Shown here: positions 51,994 to 64,000 of the stretch, piece by piece | Numbering within the stretch: position 1 is the stretch's first letter | Layout of the letters: each line of letters starts with the position of its first letter | From: Liolophura sinensis | Lineage: Eukaryota > Mollusca > Polyplacophora > Chitonida > Chitonidae | Length of the DNA: 64,000 nucleotides | Assembly (NCBI RefSeq): GCF_032854445.1 | Contig: NC_088300.1 | Location: 57,572,984-57,636,983 of the forward strand | Direction of reading: 5' to 3' | Made by a program: the position numbers and the translations under genes | The notes under the pieces: generated by a model | Told to the model about the DNA's origin: nothing | The model's database searches: none | The model's input: the letters and a program-made list of their open reading frames with translations, nothing else

Positions 51994-53635
51994 ACCTGTT
52001 AACCCAGGTTGGTTTGTTCTCAGTGACCAGATCCTTCTAACAGTGTTCACTGAGTGATAAACCGACAGCGAACACTGAGCAAATGAAGGCACGTAGGCCT
52101 ACTACTGATTGGTTATTGATGGATGATCAGATCTGTGAATTGGTCACATGACATAGCTAACTATGATTTTTTATATGTTATTTGTATAGCGTTAGTCTCA
52201 TCTCTCCATTCTGGCTTTCACCTTCCGACAGTCGCTGATGCAGTCCGAATCCAAGTTTGTTGAGAGAATTATAGTGGTGTGAAATGGAAAGCAGATTTTC
52301 CCTCACAGGGGCAACACTGGACCATTGGTGTCTTGTAATACAGGAGTACTGCGTTACCAGTTAGTTCAGGGATCGTTATCACAGAGCCATGTATGAACAA
52401 CGGTCTCCACACTTCCTCCCAACAGGAGGAACTGCACTGGATTAGGACTTATAGGGCGTCAGAAGTCGTTGTTTGTTACTTGACGTCAAACATTTTACAA
52501 GGAGGGTACGAGCTACGGTTTCATTTATGACGTGTATGGATTCTGGGGTTTAATCTAAAACTGCAATACAAATTAAACTCGTATAAAGAAAAAACATCGT
52601 AACTTTAACATTAGCCTTTCTTACCGTAGAATACATATTTAAGAGTTAGGCTGAAACAAGATTGATCATCGGGTTAATTTTAAATGTCAGGGCTTCAGCG
52701 AAGGCATGGTTATACTTAGGAAAGATTAGCTCATCCTTTTTCTGATCCCCAGGTTATTACGTGCAGAAAATCCAGTTATCATTAAGAAAACTATTTGGTA
52801 TATGATCCGGCTGGAGATTTAACTCTTTCGCTCCTGTGTTAGAAGCTGACGAAGTCACAACTGTTCTTCTCGTGCTCATAGAGGACAGAAGGATACGAGC
52901 GCTTGTTTAACTAAATAGTATATAGTACCCACATTCTGGTGTGTGTGCGTTTTGTTTTCAGCAGAAAACCGTATCTAAGCCAGGAAGAAATATAGGAGTA
53001 GAAAATACATATCGAAAATGAAAAACACCGGTATACTGTTTAACAAAAAGAAACTTGAGTCATTTTAATATATCTTTCTTTGATTATTCAGGATTTATTC
53101 ATTATCCTATAACAACATTTTAGATATTTTAAGATATGACTGGTTATTATATAGTGTATAGTAAGTACAAAGCACATTCCAGTCTAACGTCACCAAGACA
53201 CGTCAACCTGGTAGGCGAACTATTTACACCGACAGAAGATCCTCATTTCTATATATGTCTTTCTCATGAAAATATAAACATCCTCACTCATTATTTAATC
53301 ATCATCACACATGTATGTTATCAAACGTTAGAATTAAATTTACCTTTATTGGCATGGTGTCAGGTTTCACTCTCCATGATCAAAATGTCATTCTTGAAAA
53401 CAGTCCAGGACAGATATACATTGTGTCTGTTATTATAATACAAAGACATCACCTCATTGGCTACTATGGTAAGAGACTGCAGTTATTAAGTCTCCGTGAA
53501 TCAGCTTTGTCGTACTTGGTGCATTATTCTCACAACGTTCAACAATGCAGTATAGCTGCTTAAGCATTATTTTCACAATGTAAATTCAGCATTAGCTTTC
53601 GTTTTCTCGTAATGTTAGGCTACGATTTACCTGTC
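51994..53635. other. Non-coding stretch
   Basis: No recognisable gene. Decayed 41-bp repeat units appear from about 53515. Confidence 0.4.
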
Positions 53636-54470
53636 CAAGGTCCAGCTATTCCTTACGCAGTTCAGCATTACTCTTCCAACGTTCAACTCTGCATTACCTG
53701 GCCCAGCATTACTCTTCCAACGTTCAACTCTGCATTACCCGGTCCAGCATTACTCTTCCAACGTTCAACTCTGCATTACCCGGCCCAGCATTACTCTTCC
53801 AACGTTCAACTCTGCATTACCTGGCCCAGCATTACTCTTCCAATGTTCAACTCTGCATTACCCGGTCCAGCATTACTCTTCCAACGTTCAACTCTGCATT
53901 ACCCGGCCCAGTATTACTCTTCCAACGTTCAACTCTGCATTACCCGGCCCAGTATTACTCTTCCAACGTTCAACTCTGCATTATCCGGCCCAGCATTACT
54001 CTTCCAACGTTCAACTCTGCATTACCTGGCCCAGCATTACTCTTCCAACGTTCAACTCTGCATTACCCGGTCCAGCATTACTCTTCCAACGTTCAACTCT
54101 GCATTACCCGGCCCAGTATTACTCTTCCAACGTTCAACTCTGCATTACCCGGCCCAGCATTACTCTTCCAACGTTCAACTCTGCATTACCCGGCCCATCA
54201 TTACTCTTCCAACGTTCAACTCTGCATTACCCGGCCCAGCATTACTCTTACAACATTCAGCTTTGCCTTACCCAGTCCAGCATTACTCTCACAACGTTCA
54301 GCTTTGCTTTGTTCAGTCCAGCATTATACTCTCCAAACATTCCGCAAGCTTCACAAAGTCCAGCAATACTCTTACACCCTTCAGCATTGCCTGGCCCGGT
54401 CCAGTATTATACTCTCCAAACGATACACCAGTATTATACTCTCACAACATTCAGTTTTGCATTTGTACCC
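53636..54470. repeat. 41-bp minisatellite
   Basis: About 15 near-identical units of the form CAGCATTACTCTTCCAACGT plus TCAACTCTGCATTACCCGGCC occur between 53660 and 54260. Decayed units follow to about 54470, and faint ones precede it from 53515. The unit has no stop in any of the three plus-strand frames, which produces a long spurious frame with a 41-residue period. Confidence 0.92.
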
Positions 54471-55411
54471 ATAATCGGCCAAACATCACTTGGCTCAGCA
54501 CTGTTTTATTCCAGCAAGATTTGCCTGGCACAATCCTGCATTGCATGACCAGTACTGCTTCAAACCGGGTCGGTGTTTGTTCATCCATATGCTTCTCTAC
54601 CGACTATCAAATCCAAAACCATGACTAAAACTCTCAGACTTTTCTGCTCCCACCGAAATTAGACAAACTCTCCTCGCGTTGCTTAAATGATAACTGCATC
54701 ACCTTTGCCAAATTTATAAATTTTATGAACATCCAATGGTTGGTGGCAGGTAACTGTCTTTATAACCAATTGTATATTGTCACCGATAGAGTAGTGCCTA
54801 TAGCGACATATATCAATGGAGAGACTGCTAACTGTTCTCAAAAGCAACAAAGTAAAATCATTAGGCCAGTAACTACAAAAGGCTTTTCTGAATGCAAATG
54901 TACAACGTCCAAAGCAGTATCTGTGATAGATCTTACTTCTTACATGCATGTCCCATAGCGACTGTTGCCATCCATAAGGGCATCCATCACCGGCATGTTA
55001 CAGGAAAAAGTGTTCACTGGACTGCACTGTTCGCCTTCAAAGGGAGATAATACGCGATACCATGCAAACACCGATGACCCAGTTTATCCAGAAGATGCAG
55101 GCGGCGTGGCAGACCCTCCGCGGTTTTTTACGTCGGGAAGACCGCCTAGAAAATGATACAAAGCATATTAACTTATTTCCATTACCGCTTTCATCTCAGG
55201 AAATTAACCCTTGTGCAAATTTTTTGAACAAGGCAAAGCGGGTCCTATAAAATGAGAAGCATGGTCACAATGCTTGTTTTACATTACTACCTCCACGCCA
55301 CGCTTGCGACATATGTAGTCCTGACCTACAATCAGTGTATTCTGTTCTTGAGTATCTATGTGTTGAAACAGTTTCAACTTAAATTTCTTTTCAATTTTTT
55401 TTCTCATTGAC

Positions 55412-55437
55412 AAAGATGCGATAACTAACGCATCTTT
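55412..55437. repeat. Perfect hairpin around the stop codon of the basic tail exon
   Basis: AAAGATGCG and CGCATCTTT form a 9-bp stem. The 8-nt loop (55421-55428) contains the minus-strand TAG that ends the basic exon. It does not fit the histone 3' stem-loop consensus. Confidence 0.7.
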
Positions 55438-57726
55438 AAGATTACTTGCCCAGATTGCCGTCGACTTTTTCTGTTTTTCCCCTTGCCAGATTTCCCGTCA
55501 TCGATTTTCTTGTCAGTCTTTCTGCCTCGCCGCCTCGATCGCTTTCCTCCACGCTTCCGGCCGTTACGTCTGCCCTTCCGGCTGCGTCGACCTTTCCTTC
55601 GCTTCGCCCACTTCTTGCATCAAACAGAACAGGAACCAATTAATCATTTATCATTTTGTACTGAGTGATTAGAATTGCTTTACCCTTGAACGTGTGTTAA
55701 TTTTAGGGTGAAACATATTTTGTACACACTGTATTTTTCAGATAAAAAGGCTACAGGACAAACTTCTAAAACTAACACTATCAACGATGCAGGTCGCTCG
55801 TGTGTAACGATATTATGTCTTTTAGGCAACCGATACAACTAAAGCTAGTGGAAAAGGTTGCCTTGATTCCAACAAGATTAGACATGCGGTTTGGTCTCTG
55901 TTTCAAGTGATCCAGCCAGAATTCCTACCTTTTCCAAGCCAATTTACTCCCGTCTTGTAATTTGCCGGAAGAACTGGGGATAACAGGGCACTGACTAGTG
56001 TCCAATCGGAGACAAAGACGCAAATTTCATTGGCTTAATTCAAATGCCAGTTGTGAACATTAAGCTGCCCTCAAGCCAGTATGATCTGAGAAAACGTGGC
56101 ATAAATCTACATGTAGTTTGACACTGTGAAGATGCATTAAACCTCTTGGAATACCAAAATAACATTAAATGTTAAAAATTAAAATTAACAGAATACACTT
56201 TGTTTTAAATTAGCCTCTTGTAATAGGTTCATTTCGGTTACGAAATGCCAATTTCGCCATTCAGATCCCCGAGCGAACAATTGCCAGAGAACGCGCTATG
56301 CCATGTTCACACGGTGCCATTTGGTCGTATCGACTCGTCGAATTAATCGACCAAAAACAAGAATAACTTCATTTTATACAATCACACGGTGTTAACGCGT
56401 CTTATAAAACAGCATTAGTTCTTTTTTCGTTTTACTAGTCGAATTCGAGGTGCCGGTACGACAAAACGTGCAGTATGAACTCCACTTTGTACCTAGGCCA
56501 ATACAACTTGTGAAACCAGGACTGCAGCAAATAACACAGACCCCCTGCATTTTTTAAAAAATTTTTATTTATTTGTTTATTGGACTGATGTTTTCACACC
56601 GTACTCAAGAATACGTCACTTACACAACGGTGGAAAGCAAGACCACCCGCAGCGGCAGGTTGCTGATAGACCTTCCCACGTAGAAAGGAAGAGAGGAAGC
56701 CAGCTTGAGCTGGACTTGAACTCACAGTGACCACATTGGTGAGACTTTTTGGCACGCTAACCACCTCGGCAACGGAGACCCCATCTTTAAAGTTTACGAT
56801 ATGGAGATTAGTACTGGACTGTGACTTAAAATATCTTTCTTGCCTAACTGTGTTGTAATCAAATGGAATCAAAACAAAGCTAAATGGGTTTTTCACTATA
56901 CTGAAGACCAAAGGTATTCCCTTGTTTGAATCGCCTCGCGGTTTGCAATATACAACCTAGACTGCGGAGAAAGGAAATAAGAACATAGCTTTAATTTTGC
57001 CCTAAAATTTCTCTGCAAAACACTTCCGGTTGAAGGAACGCACTGAGAATCTACCAAACTGGTGAAAGCATTGCGCAACCATAATTTAATTTTGGTTTCC
57101 CCTAATTCTTACATTCTTACCTTCACTCGAGATTCCCACTTTTTCCTCCACGGAACAGCAATGGAGTTTTCCAGATACAGCAACTTAGCTTGATCCCCAT
57201 CCTCGAAGCCAAGAATTAAGTATTCTTTGTTCAGAACCAGTTCTGGACAAATACAGGTAAAGTTGGACCATAATTCCACACTACTTCCGATTTTGATGGG
57301 TACTTTTCCGACCACAGGTGCGGATAGAACCTGAACTCTGGTTACTGCCCTATTTCCGGTTCGCAAACTGTGGATTGGCTTAGCCTGCATTGCTGTATAA
57401 AGGTAGATATGAGTCAAGACAATATTAATGTCAAGGACACTGAAAATGTTTTAAACTGGAATTTTTTTTCATTTTTGCTCTCAAAACAATGTACATATAT
57501 TACTAAAGTAATGAAGTTGGTATTATGGAATATAAGCCTTGGACGGTATCGGGAATTATGTATTGGAATCAATGTTATCATTCCGTCTGATCCATTTGCA
57601 AAAAAAAAATTACACATGACAATTATTTTAAATATTTAATAAACTTTCATGAATTTTACGGAACTTACCAAAATTATAACCATTTTTTCTGTAGAGGTTT
57701 CTGTTTGGACGAGCCTGCTTTGGACA
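55425..57726 (-). CDS. NTR (netrin/C345C) domain protein, 3' end, with basic C-terminal tail
   Basis: Exons 57726-57669 and 57392-57121 join in phase 1. They code for CPKQARPNRNLYRKNGYNF, then VTRVQVLSAPVVGKVPIKIG, TCICPELVLNKEYLILGFED and IAVPWRKKWESRVK. The CxCPxL...YLILG and W..W blocks are typical of the netrin module found in netrins, secreted frizzled-related proteins and ADAMTS-like proteins. The exon ends in phase 0 at AAG|GTAAGA. Two downstream phase-0 exons could follow. One is 55613-55425, a 62-residue tail dominated by Lys, Arg, Gly and Ser (KWAKRRKGRRSRKGRR...). The other is 56961-56896, coding for 21 residues (SRLYIANREA...). The basic tail resembles the Lys/Arg-rich ends of netrins, which bind heparan sulfate, so I prefer it. 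The upstream exons (EGF-like, Ig or others) were not found between 57727 and 64000. One module cysteine seems replaced (LYRKNGY). Confidence 0.68.
56562..56782 (-). mobile_element. Meta-type SINE, internally deleted
   Basis: Tail, core (plus-strand CGTACTCAAGAATACGTCAC), shortened body and degenerate head are recognisable on the minus strand. It lies between the two candidate last exons of the NTR-domain gene. Confidence 0.78.
56896..56961 (-). CDS. Alternative last exon of the NTR-domain gene
   Basis: A very good acceptor (TTATTTCCTTTCTCCGCAG) at 56962 opens an in-phase 22-codon exon. It codes for SRLYIANREAIQTREYLWSS plus one residue and ends in TAG. It lies 160 bp downstream of the NTR exon ending at 57121 and joins in phase 0. 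It competes with the basic tail exon at 55425-55613. Either it is a true alternative terminal exon giving a short uncharged end, or it is a chance open stretch behind a pyrimidine tract. Confidence 0.4.
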   Translation of the reverse strand, partial: SRLYIANREAIQTREYLWSSV

Positions 57727-57907
57727 CTTACAATCTTAAAACAGAATAATATTAAAATGTGCTTTAAGGACGAACATTCAGAACTGTTACAAACGTCGAT
57801 GTGTAGTAACTAATACTACAGTATATAGAACACATATAGTCGAAGATTCTATTTGCGTAATGACCCAGTATGGTATATTTACAACATTTTCCATATGTAC
57901 GTTTTGG

Positions 57908-58132
57908 TTTATTTATTTATTTATTTGATTGGTGTTTTAGCAGCATTATGGTGGGTGGAAACCGGGCACAGCCCGGGGGAACCCACGGCCATCAGCAGGT
58001 TGCTGATAGACCTTCCCACGTACGGCCAGAGAGGAAGCCAGCATGGACCTGAACTCACAGCGACGGCATTGGTGACAGACTCCTGCGTCATTACACTGTG
58101 CTAGCGCGCTAACCAACTGAGCCACGGAGGCA
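57908..58132 (-). mobile_element. Meta-type SINE lacking its conserved core
   Basis: The head and body are well preserved on the minus strand, and the (TAAA)n tail and ACACCAATCAAATAAATAAA are present. About 38 bp holding the normally most conserved GAATATTTCACTTATACGAC core are missing between GGTGTTTTA and GCAGCATTATGG (plus strand). Confidence 0.85.
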
Positions 58133-58362
58133 CCTTGTACGTTTTGAAGACATGTCACTTTCTGAACCGAAAATTACAAAAGCTTGTATTGGAAGAGCAT
58201 TTACTACGTATAAAACCAAATTACTAACCCATATGGCTATGTCGTGGGAATCTCTAAAGGCAATGCTGAATCGTGAGCCAAATGAGAAATACATACATAC
58301 AGTTTGAACATGGCACACTGCATGATGTGCTTATCTAGGAAGATTATAAAGAATCTATCCAG

Positions 58363-58575
58363 TATACGATACTGGGTCTATCGTGTCTAAAATCAAGTAA
58401 ACCCCAACAAATACTATGGCCCAACACAGGACTTAAAATCTGATTTTATATTTTGTTGATATTTGTAAAAATACCCCAAAAATATCAAATATTATAAAAT
58501 ATTGTATTTTAGAGACTGAGTTGGCTATAGTATTTGTCGGGGTTTACGTTATAGACACGATAATTAGCTGTATAC
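58363..58575. mobile_element. MITE-like element with ~43-bp terminal inverted repeats
   Basis: The left arm starts ATCGTGTCTAAAATCAAGTA and continues AACCCCAACAAATACTATGG. It is mirrored by the right arm ending CGGGGTTTACGTTATAGACACGAT (reverse complement ATCGTGTCTATAACGTAAAC...). The arms match with few changes and enclose about 100 bp of AT-rich sequence. A GTATAC lies outside both arms and may mark an extended end. No coding capacity. Confidence 0.75.
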
Positions 58576-59979
58576 GCATCCAGTTGAATCGTGCTGTGAG
58601 ACTTGGGCAATAACCACGTACGTCACAGGGTAGGATCATTATGCTTATCAAGTGGGTTATTATAGCGAAATGCTGGGTGTAATTTACATCCCGAGGCGCT
58701 TCAAATCAGTAAAAGACCTTAGTGGCCGCTTTTTAGCAACGACAAATTGATTTAAAAGGAGCTGAAAAGTAAACGATAGTGGCATGTCTTTTGGATGGGA
58801 ACACTGATAAGGTTTTATGCTGCGTGCTAATGCAGGGGACGGTTTGCCTGTACTTCAAAGCCTTGTTACATAACAGTCGGTTAGTGACTTTCTTTTTGTG
58901 TATGCCGTGAAGGAAACCCAGTATGTCTGTTTTCCCACAACTCAAACAAACATACTTCAGACAGAAAGGGAAAATAAATCACCCCTCTAAAGTGAATTGC
59001 AATTTTGCCGTCGAAGTCAAAGGAACTTGTCGAGACGAGTGTAACTCTATCACGATCTCACACGGACCGAGTGCGGTACACTTGTTTCTTCGCGCGCTCG
59101 TTTGCCCTGAAAAGGTCGGCAAAGTTTTCATGCTTGTTTATACAATTACAAGTGAAAGAACTAAAGTCAATCCTACTGCGCCACACTACAGACAAACCCT
59201 ATCAGGTTTCCACACGACTGAGTAGATTGTCACATAAGTCATGAGCAGTCAAGGAGGGAATCTCATTACGGAATGGTACACTTCATTCTACAGCTCTCAG
59301 AAGCTCAATCCTTCACGTTGCTTCATCTACGTTTCTTCTGCTATACCCACTCGACCCAACCTGTCAAGTGTATAGTGTATGTACTTACCAGGGCTTCGTC
59401 CACGGTTCGTCCATTCGTCCTGATTCCCGGGCGACTTGCCTGGTGTTAATCCTTTCCCTCCATTCTCTGTAAGTACATTTACCTTGATTACAGGTAAATA
59501 ACGATGTGGATTATTTCCACTATTTCACAGAGGTGAGACAGATCTCATCAGATTATATGGATTTGTCATGCATGAACTGTAAATTAAATAATTATAAATT
59601 TTATCTAAGTCCGATCGACATTCACACTCCATTCGTAAATCTTACAGTGCGTTCTAAGTCGATTATCACACGGCCAATTTCCTAAACAACCCAAAACACC
59701 AGTTCCCAGTGGAATATGTATTAAATAATATATAAATAAGAATAAAGCTGGTAACATGTAAGAGAGAAGCAGTCAACAATTCTCAGTCATGCATGGAAGA
59801 CAATCGTCATGCTAGGCGTGACGTCCAATTCAGATTTCAAACTCATAGTTCGAGGATAATTTCCAGATCCCCTTTCCAAAAGTGCCTATAAAACTAGTTC
59901 CCAAATGAATACGTAAGAAATAGTTTAAAAATAAAGCTCGTAACATGTAAAACAGAAACAGTCATTTTTCAATGACGCA

Positions 59980-60048
59980 ACCGCTCTCGCATAAGTGAAA
60001 TATTCTTGAGTACGGCGTGAAGTCTTAAATAAAATAAACAAATAAATC
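59980..60048 (+). mobile_element. Meta-type SINE, 3' fragment
   Basis: Only GCATAAGTGAAATATTCTTG, GAGTACGGCGTGAAG and the A-rich tail remain. Confidence 0.7.
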
Positions 60049-61728
60049 AACGGTGCAGAGAGGACTTTCGATATTTTAGGTTTGAACATTAAAATTTCAA
60101 ATTCGTAGTCCGTGAATATTTTCCAGGTCTAAGACAAATATAGATATCTTAGTCACCCTTTGATTGCAGCTAATAAATAAAACCACCATTTGTATGTATT
60201 AAATTTAAATACTTATACATGCATTGAAACATTCAATTAATTGTGACCTTGATCTATTTCAACTAAGAAATTCACTAGGCATTTTGGGCATTAAAACAAC
60301 ATTTCAGTGGTAATTGAATTTATTGCGAAATTTGATCAATTTAATACCAGTGTTGGGCGAGGTAAATAATGGATTATCTCTAGCACCCACTTTCACCATG
60401 AAGTGTATACTATGGAACGTCTTAGGAACCCACAGCCACTATATACTATAGAATATAGAACACCATAAGCACCCACTTCCACCATGTAGCATGTTTCCGG
60501 TTCCAAGTCTATACGCCAACCACAGGCCTGCTACACGCCTTACGACAACTGCTACAGACACATCATATACGCACCGACCAACCACATGAGCATCATAAAA
60601 CAGACAAGTTATATACGCTTCTGTCAAGCAATAAAGAGTTCTTGCAATTATTGACCTGGAATGTCGATGGCTGGATGAGAGCTTTTATCTGAACGTCAGT
60701 TTTGATACATAGATAATAAACTTACTATAAACTTTAAACACCGTTTTGATAATGATAGGAAAAACTTACTAATCTGGTACACATTCATAACTCTGAGTCA
60801 CAGAGCTATTATGTCATGACATACATGTATACCTACACACATCAGCTTTGGCACAAAAAGTGGCCGAGGTTAGATTATCTACTCATTTGGGGTGAAATGG
60901 CCACTTATTACACGACAGTTACACAGGCGTGACATTGAAACAATTGTGCGGAGTAGACAACCAGAATATTATCGACGGTATAAAGAAACAATAGAGCATA
61001 CAGAGTAAAACCAGAGCAGCGACGACAGTGTGATAGTTGGCAACATGTTACAAAGTCAGGAATTAGATTTAGAGCATACTCATCGATGGTACTTGCAATA
61101 CTTTCAAGGTTTAACAGGATACCTTGTTACCACTGACCATCTCCCACTTGAGCAAATCACATGAGTGTTTATCAATGATGAAATGCCCCCAATAGATTGT
61201 AAAGTAGTCAGTGAAGAATCTCAAAGAAGTAAGCAAAGTAAATATTAATGAACTTAAAAACATGTGATGTTTTCAAAGTCCTATAATGTCTCAGTATCAC
61301 TTCCAAAAATAAAACGGCTTACGACAACCCACTGAAAGTTAACCATGGGGGGAAAACGTGGGTCGACGAGCTAGGCCGCGAAAATGAATTGGCCACATTG
61401 CTTTACCTTTGGCAATAAAAGCTGAACTTAGTGTTACCCTGAAATATATGTGTCAATCAGTCACTATGTGTGTGTGTGTTTAAATTTGTACAGCAACAGA
61501 GTTAAGATACGCTATGATACGTCTTGGCTGTGACAAACATGAACGATTTGTGTGGAAAACGACCCACAGCAAGCCATCATCCTCATTCTGCGCTCAACAC
61601 ATTGTAATTCTACCATCAGCTCTTCACACTTCTGAAACCAACCAGTCCCAGTCCAACCACCAAACAACACCACTTATGTGATATATACAATTCTGCCACC
61701 TACCCATCTAACTTCCACGTTCTACTTA

Positions 61729-61992
61729 GGGGCCTCCGTGGTTCAGTTGGTTAGCCCGCTAGCGCAGCGTAATAACCCAGAGTCTCTCACCAATGCGGTC
61801 GCTGTGAGTTCAAGTCCAGCTCATGCTGGCTTCCTCTCCGGCCGTACGTGGGAAGGTCTGTCAGCAACCTGCTGAGGGTCGTGGGTTCCCCCGGGCTGTG
61901 CCCGTTTTCACCCACCATAATGCTGGCCGCCGTCGCATGAGTGAAATATTCTTGAGTACGGCGTAAAACACCAATCAAATAAATAAATAAAT
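61729..61992 (+). mobile_element. Meta-type SINE, full-length
   Basis: A complete copy from GGGGCCTCCGTGGTTCAGTT to the core TATTCTTGAGTACGGCGTAA and (AAAT)n tail. A short TTCTACTT on both sides may be the remains of a target duplication. Confidence 0.9.
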
Positions 61993-64000
61993 CTACCTTC
62001 TACTTTGCGCCATCAACCATCCTACTACTGGTACCAAACAATGCCACTTCTACACCAACTAACATCACATGTTCTAGCTCTCTTACAAATCTACAATTAT
62101 CTCCACGGCCATCAGTCAGCTTACTTTTCTCATCAATCCAACTCGTTTCTATTACTTCTAGCCTGAACGCACCACCTCTCTTCTTTACCCTCTTTTCATT
62201 TCTGATATAAAACTGATCCAAACACATGACAATGGCAAACCAAACATGTTTCTGCCCTAAAACCATGCAGTTCGTCCAATTCTCATCAGTACATTAAACT
62301 TATCTGTCAGCAACCTTTCAAACATCTCCAACCGTCGGGCCTTACCCATAGATTCTGTCACCAGTACATGTCAGTTTCATTTCTGTCATCATCTGATACC
62401 GTTTCTGGGACTACACAATCCTTGCCTCAAACGGGCAGTCATTGTCAATAATGCATTACATGTTCTCCACAAAACTCATCATTCTTTTGTCACGATTTCA
62501 TTTCTTTCAAAAATACGTACATACCATTTTGTTCAATCAACTCAAACAACTTGCATGATTAACGCATGTTTTTTTTCATAACTTCATCTCCCTTCTGTCA
62601 CCATTCCATCCCACCGTTTTCACCATTCTTGATTGCAATCAAGACATCCCGCTTCTGTGACTATAACGTATCATTTTTGCCACAAAGCATCCTAATTTTG
62701 TACTGTGAAATGTATCATGGAGTCACGATTAGCCACTATGATGTCCCAACTAGTAGTTGGCCCAGCAAGACTGGCGGGTCTGCTTGTTCTCTGTCTTTCT
62801 CCATACATTCATTCACGGATTTATGTGTACCTTTTAGCACTACCCCGCCTCATTCCACACCGCCCCCTCACTAGTTAAGGTGTATTGTATAACATAAACT
62901 ATTTCCTGAATTTCTTTCCAAACCACATGAAAGCATGTCTGAGAGACTTCCTCTGTGCAACTTACTTTGATCTGATGAATAAGGTAAGCGCAGAGGAGGG
63001 TAGCAAAACAGTAAGCTATCTCAATGCATCTCTTTGAAGTTCCGAAAAAATCGCCTGTAGACTAAATAGGTGTTAGCAACGAGTGAACTGAGACACATAG
63101 TTCTTCTGGCTGCACTCAATCCCTGGCACTTACATAACGGCCAGCGCAGTAACCCAAATCTACAGTCTGTGGTTCCCCTACCCTAGACTGTATACATGCA
63201 TATCGCTACACTGTGATCAACCGACACATTTTCCGCATAGAACATAGCGGCATAATAAATAACAGATTTTGCTGATTGGGGCAAAACTGGAGCAGATGTA
63301 AACTAAAACATGGCCGTATGATATTATGTCGTTATGCAATTTTCTGTATGATACCATAACTAAGAGGTAAGGATCACCAATATGAAAATATTACAAGGGA
63401 AGGTACGACGTAACATAATAGAACTACAAAGACTGTGGGGACAAGACTGGATAAGACTAGGCTGGAATCACTGTATATGACTGCGGTACCTTCGTTATTT
63501 ACTTTCACATTGTGTTTACTTGACCCACATATAATAGTCGCTCACCCTGCCATCACTAACTTAAATGACAATTAGATGGTTAAAGTGTGGCTCTTACAAC
63601 GGCAGTGATGGGCCACACACCAAAAGAAGAACTTGCTTTGCTTATTTTTACTCCAATATGTTTGGAAGTGTGGTAAAATTCACAATATCCAACAAGCAGC
63701 TAAATCTCAGTATTATTTTTCATCGTGGGCAAATTTTGATAGATCAAGAGGTATTTAACATGTTCCCCTTTAACTCATAACCAATGAGGTAGGATGTTTC
63801 AAGGAAGCTCTAGCTAGTCTATCTCTGTCAGTTCAGAAGCGCTTTAATAACCCTGTTGCTCTAAGTAAACCATTCAACACAATCGCGTGATCGTATTAAC
63901 AGTTCCAATTTGTCCGAGCGTACGTCTATTTGTTCGTTGAACAATCTTAGTGGACAAAAGCTATTCCAGAGATAAAATTGACCCCCACTGGTGAAGCCCA

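Larger units (their letters stand above)
58576..64000. other. Gene-poor right end
   Basis: It holds two SINE copies and no recognised exon. The upstream exons of the NTR-domain gene (minus strand) should lie here or beyond the window, but none could be identified by domain. Confidence 0.4.

Noticed and set aside
53612-54628. 338-codon frame on the plus strand
   Set aside because: It is a by-product of the 41-bp minisatellite with no stop in any frame; the translation simply rotates through the three frames of the unit.

Overview
The window is nuclear DNA of an invertebrate animal. It is AT-rich and intron-rich, its coding exons are short with GT-AG borders, and it carries many short interspersed repeats of tRNA origin. 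One repeat family ends in a tail reading roughly ATTCTTGAGTACGGCGTAAA followed by (AAAT)n. Another ends in a GTTAAACC...ACTCACTC tail. Tails of this kind are familiar from lophotrochozoan genomes, so a mollusc, or less likely a brachiopod, is my best guess. That is inference from repeat type; no species marker is present.

Layout from left to right. Positions 827-4948 (minus) hold the 3' part of a coiled-coil plus fibrinogen-domain secreted lectin-type gene. Positions 5080-6490 hold two tRNA-derived SINEs and a decayed Tc1/mariner element. Positions 8564-12077 (minus) hold a complete four-exon isochorismatase-domain gene (ISOC2 type). About 0.6 kb away, head to head, 12721-15813 (plus) holds a complete three-exon H6PD gene, the ER hexose-6-phosphate dehydrogenase/6-phosphogluconolactonase. 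From 16 to 55 kb there are three members of one small gene family, which I could not match to a known family: 25557-23257 (minus), 42714-38946 (minus) and 50011-51290 (plus). Each has a 92-nt signal-peptide exon, a phase-2 intron and a short second exon with a fixed four-cysteine pattern. The precursors are 79-83 residues long. Between them lie SINE copies, several minisatellites and long stretches without recognisable genes. Positions 55425-57726 (minus) hold the 3' end of a netrin-type (NTR/C345C) domain gene with two competing last exons, one coding for a very basic tail.

The two housekeeping genes share an intergenic promoter region. The most original content is the four-cysteine peptide family. 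In one member the first splice donor lies at the edge of a 66-bp tandem array that has copied the donor site about eight times. A second array further upstream carries three perfect TGACGTCA (CRE) sites.

All exon joins were made by eye from splice motifs, reading-frame phase and family resemblance. No alignment, RNA or database evidence was available. Most other open frames of 60-140 codons look like chance or repeat-derived frames and are left out.
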